DNA of 13,790 bases from NCBI GenBank assembly GCA_041563315.1, contig JBFFNE010000077.1:1-13790 (forward strand), given 5' to 3'. This document shows, in pieces, positions 12,004 to 13,790 of this stretch. Both the position numbers and the translations under genes were made by a program. Numbering within the stretch: position 1 is the stretch's first letter; the number at the start of each line of letters is the position of its first letter. The notes under the pieces are model-generated. The model made no database searches, was not told where the DNA came from, and was given only the letters and a program-made list of their open reading frames with translations. The DNA comes from JBFEYJ01 sp041563315. GTDB lineage: Bacteria > Pseudomonadota > Gammaproteobacteria > Thiohalomonadales > Thiohalomonadaceae.

Positions 12004-13790
12004 TCACTCATAGGCCAGTGCTTGATGAGTGGTCACTTTCAACGCATTCCGCGCAGGAATACGACTCGCCATCCAGCCAAACAGCAGCGTGGTTATCAGT
12101 GTGATCAACAGTCCCTGTCCGCTCACGACGAACCTCAGGTCTGCCCCACCCAGCATCAGATCCCCAAAAAAGGCGGCGGCCATACGGCTCAACGGCCAAC
12201 TCAGCAACAGGCCGAGCAGGATGCTGGCCACGCTGAGCAGCATACCTTCGGTCTCAAACAGTCTGAATACCTTGGCCGGTGTCGCACCGATCGCCCGCAA
12301 TACGCCTATCTCCCGCGTCCGCTCCATGATGCTGATGCCCATGGCTGAAGACATCCCCAATGCACTGACCAGTAGCACCGTAAAAGCGAAGAACAGCAAC
12401 ACACTGAGAACGATATTGAGATGGTCGTAGATGATCTTCATGCGCTCGGCATGAGACATCACTTCCAGGACGGGCAAACTGGTGGCAGCCAGCCGTCGCT
12501 CGATCTCCTGCTTCAGGGACACAACCGCTTCGTATTCTGGGTTTTTCGCCGCAAACATGATGCTGTTCGCTTGTCGATCCGAATTAACCGCGTTGAAGTA
12601 GTACTGCTGGTCGATGTAGATTTTGGGTTTTTCAAATTCCTCCACCAGCCCCACAAGGGTCATCTTGACCTGCCGGCCTTCCACTAGCATGGAACGCCTG
12701 CCACCGATCGGCGGAAAATTCGATTGCTCCCATGCCTGCAGGTTCATCACCATCTCGGCGCGTTCCTGTCCCTGCAGCCACTGTCCTTGCACAATCTTTG
12801 GCTTCAGCAATTCGCTTCCCTGGGGCAAAGCAACAATGCCGATCTCGCTCCCACCCGATACGCCCCGTGTCTGCAACTCTCCGTGTCCGCCATTCCAGAA
12901 TTCCATTTGCCGAACATTGCCCATCTGGCTGAACAACGACTGCGCCTCCGAAGCGGAAATCGGCTTCTTGAGCACTACGCGCACATCGTAGCGCATGGTA
13001 TCGCTGGTCTCTTGCAACAGCGTTTCCAGGGACTGACGCACATTGAAGCCGGTGCTGAAAATGGCCACGCCCAACGCCATCGTCAGCATGGTAATGCTCA
13101 GTCGTTTTTTCTGTCGCAGGGTGTTACGGATCGCCATTACCAGACTACGGGGCAATCGCTGGAGTGGGCTCATTTTCGATTTTTTCAAATGGATCTTTAT
13201 ACCGTAATCACTTAACGCATCGCGTACCGAGATACGGCTACCTTTACTCAGGATCGGCAGCGACAGAGCCAGTGGCAACAACAGGCTGATAGCGACAATC
13301 GCTAAATACAGAGTCCAGGGCAGTTGAGTCGTTAGGATATTGAAGTTGAGTGCATAGGCGACAAAGTAGGAAAAACCGTAACCGGACAACAGCGCCAAAG
13401 GTATCCCCATCAGCCCGGCGATCACTCCCACAACCAATATCATGAACGCATAAATCTGCATGACCTGAGCACGCGATCCCCCTATCGCCTTTAGCACTCC
13501 GATTTGCCGAATTTGCTTAGACAGTAAAGCCGACATCAGTTGAGAGACCAGGACTGCCGCCATCGCAAAGGCCAATAAACTGATCCCCCCCTGCAACAGC
13601 ATCAGGGTATCGAGCTGCCATTGGTGTGGATGCTGGTTGAAGGCGGGGATCTCGATCCTGCTCAGTCGGATCCCCTGAGTCGCCAATTCTTCTGCCAGCT
13701 GTGCTACGGCCTGTTCAACGGCCACTTTCTCTGTCACACCGTGAAAGCGGATGATCAGCCGCTGCCCCAACGGCGCACCGGTCAGGTTCG
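12004..13790 (-). CDS. FtsX/MacB-type ABC transporter permease, partial (5' end outside window)
   Basis: A large inner-membrane permease of an ABC system. The frame is open to base 13790, so the N-terminus is missing; about 595 residues are seen. Two FtsX domains are present. The first covers roughly 13600-13340 and contains IGVLKAIGGSRAQV; the second lies near the C-terminus (about 12390-12020) and contains IGVLRAIGATPAKVF, the coupling motif that meets the ATPase. A further membrane helix at about 13120-13060 opens a large periplasmic domain (13050-12440). The ending ARNALKVTTHQALAYE is typical of the family. Such permeases usually extrude lipoproteins, lipids or peptides, or transmit mechanical force to periplasmic partners, rather than import solutes. 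The ATPase is expected just upstream, beyond the window. It is followed at 19 bases by the exported DUF2141 gene, which may be its partner. Confidence 0.9.
   Translation of the reverse strand, partial: NLTGAPLGQRLIIRFHGVTEKVAVEQAVAQLAEELATQGIRLSRIEIPAFNQHPHQWQLDTLMLLQGGISLLAFAMAAVLVSQLMSALLSKQIRQIGVLKAIGGSRAQVMQIYAFMILVVGVIAGLMGIPLALLSGYGFSYFVAYALNFNILTTQLPWTLYLAIVAISLLLPLALSLPILSKGSRISVRDALSDYGIKIHLKKSKMSPLQRLPRSLVMAIRNTLRQKKRLSITMLTMALGVAIFSTGFNVRQSLETLLQETSDTMRYDVRVVLKKPISASEAQSLFSQMGNVRQMEFWNGGHGELQTRGVSGGSEIGIVALPQGSELLKPKIVQGQWLQGQERAEMVMNLQAWEQSNFPPIGGRRSMLVEGRQVKMTLVGLVEEFEKPKIYIDQQYYFNAVNSDRQANSIMFAAKNPEYEAVVSLKQEIERRLAATSLPVLEVMSHAERMKIIYDHLNIVLSVLLFFAFTVLLVSALGMSSAMGISIMERTREIGVLRAIGATPAKVFRLFETEGMLLSVASILLGLLLSWPLSRMAAAFFGDLMLGGADLRFVVSGQGLLITLITTLLFGWMASRIPARNALKVTTHQALAYE

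Overview
The window looks like the chromosome of a gammaproteobacterium. This is judged from a cytochrome c5-type protein, a YceK/YidQ-type lipoprotein, a REP-like palindrome of the gammaproteobacterial type, a DUF2189 membrane protein and Shine-Dalgarno-led genes. I cannot name a genus from sequence reading alone. No plasmid, phage, CRISPR or transposase gene is seen. Apart from the histidine kinase, a tRNA and one small ORF, every gene lies on the minus strand.

Layout: (1) 1-1010, the start of a large secreted lipoprotein with two calcium-binding TSP3-type repeats and a Ser/Thr-rich beta region. (2) 1011-1782, a long gene-free stretch holding a nested hairpin. (3) 1783-3540, an orphan membrane hybrid histidine kinase with its own receiver domain. 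(4) 3617-3973, a small YceK/YidQ-like lipoprotein. This first third is visibly more AT-rich than what follows. (5) 6826-4310, a tightly coupled three-gene operon: an AiiA-like metallo-beta-lactamase-fold lactonase, a TIM-barrel sugar isomerase/epimerase-like protein and an EamA-family transporter. (6) 6896-7016, a possible small non-autonomous repeat element. (7) 8050-7022, a membrane fatty acid desaturase with a palindromic operator candidate upstream. (8) 8207-8235, a REP-like hairpin, then a DUF2189 membrane protein (9048-8251). (9) 9696-9223, a membrane-anchored cytochrome c5-like protein with a strong terminator. (10) 9934-10014, a 26-codon ORF with an ideal ribosome binding site, followed by tRNA-Arg(CCG) and a very long inverted-repeat terminator. 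(11) 11195-10266, an exported MBL-fold protein whose metal motif has lost two histidines. (12) 11556-11312, a broken remnant of a short-chain dehydrogenase. (13) 11984-11556 and 13790-12004, an exported DUF2141 protein and a partial FtsX/MacB-type ABC permease in one operon.

How the genes work together: the clearest functional unit is the lactonase/isomerase/transporter operon, whose reading frames overlap or nearly touch. It could open a lactone and process or move the product, or it could quench quorum signals. The lactonase keeps all seven dizinc ligands but appears to lack the AiiA catalytic tyrosine, so its substrate is open. The desaturase and cytochrome suggest membrane-lipid adjustment and respiratory electron transfer. 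The best leads for something undescribed are this operon, the degenerate MBL protein, the small Cys-containing ORF and the toxin-like lipoprotein.
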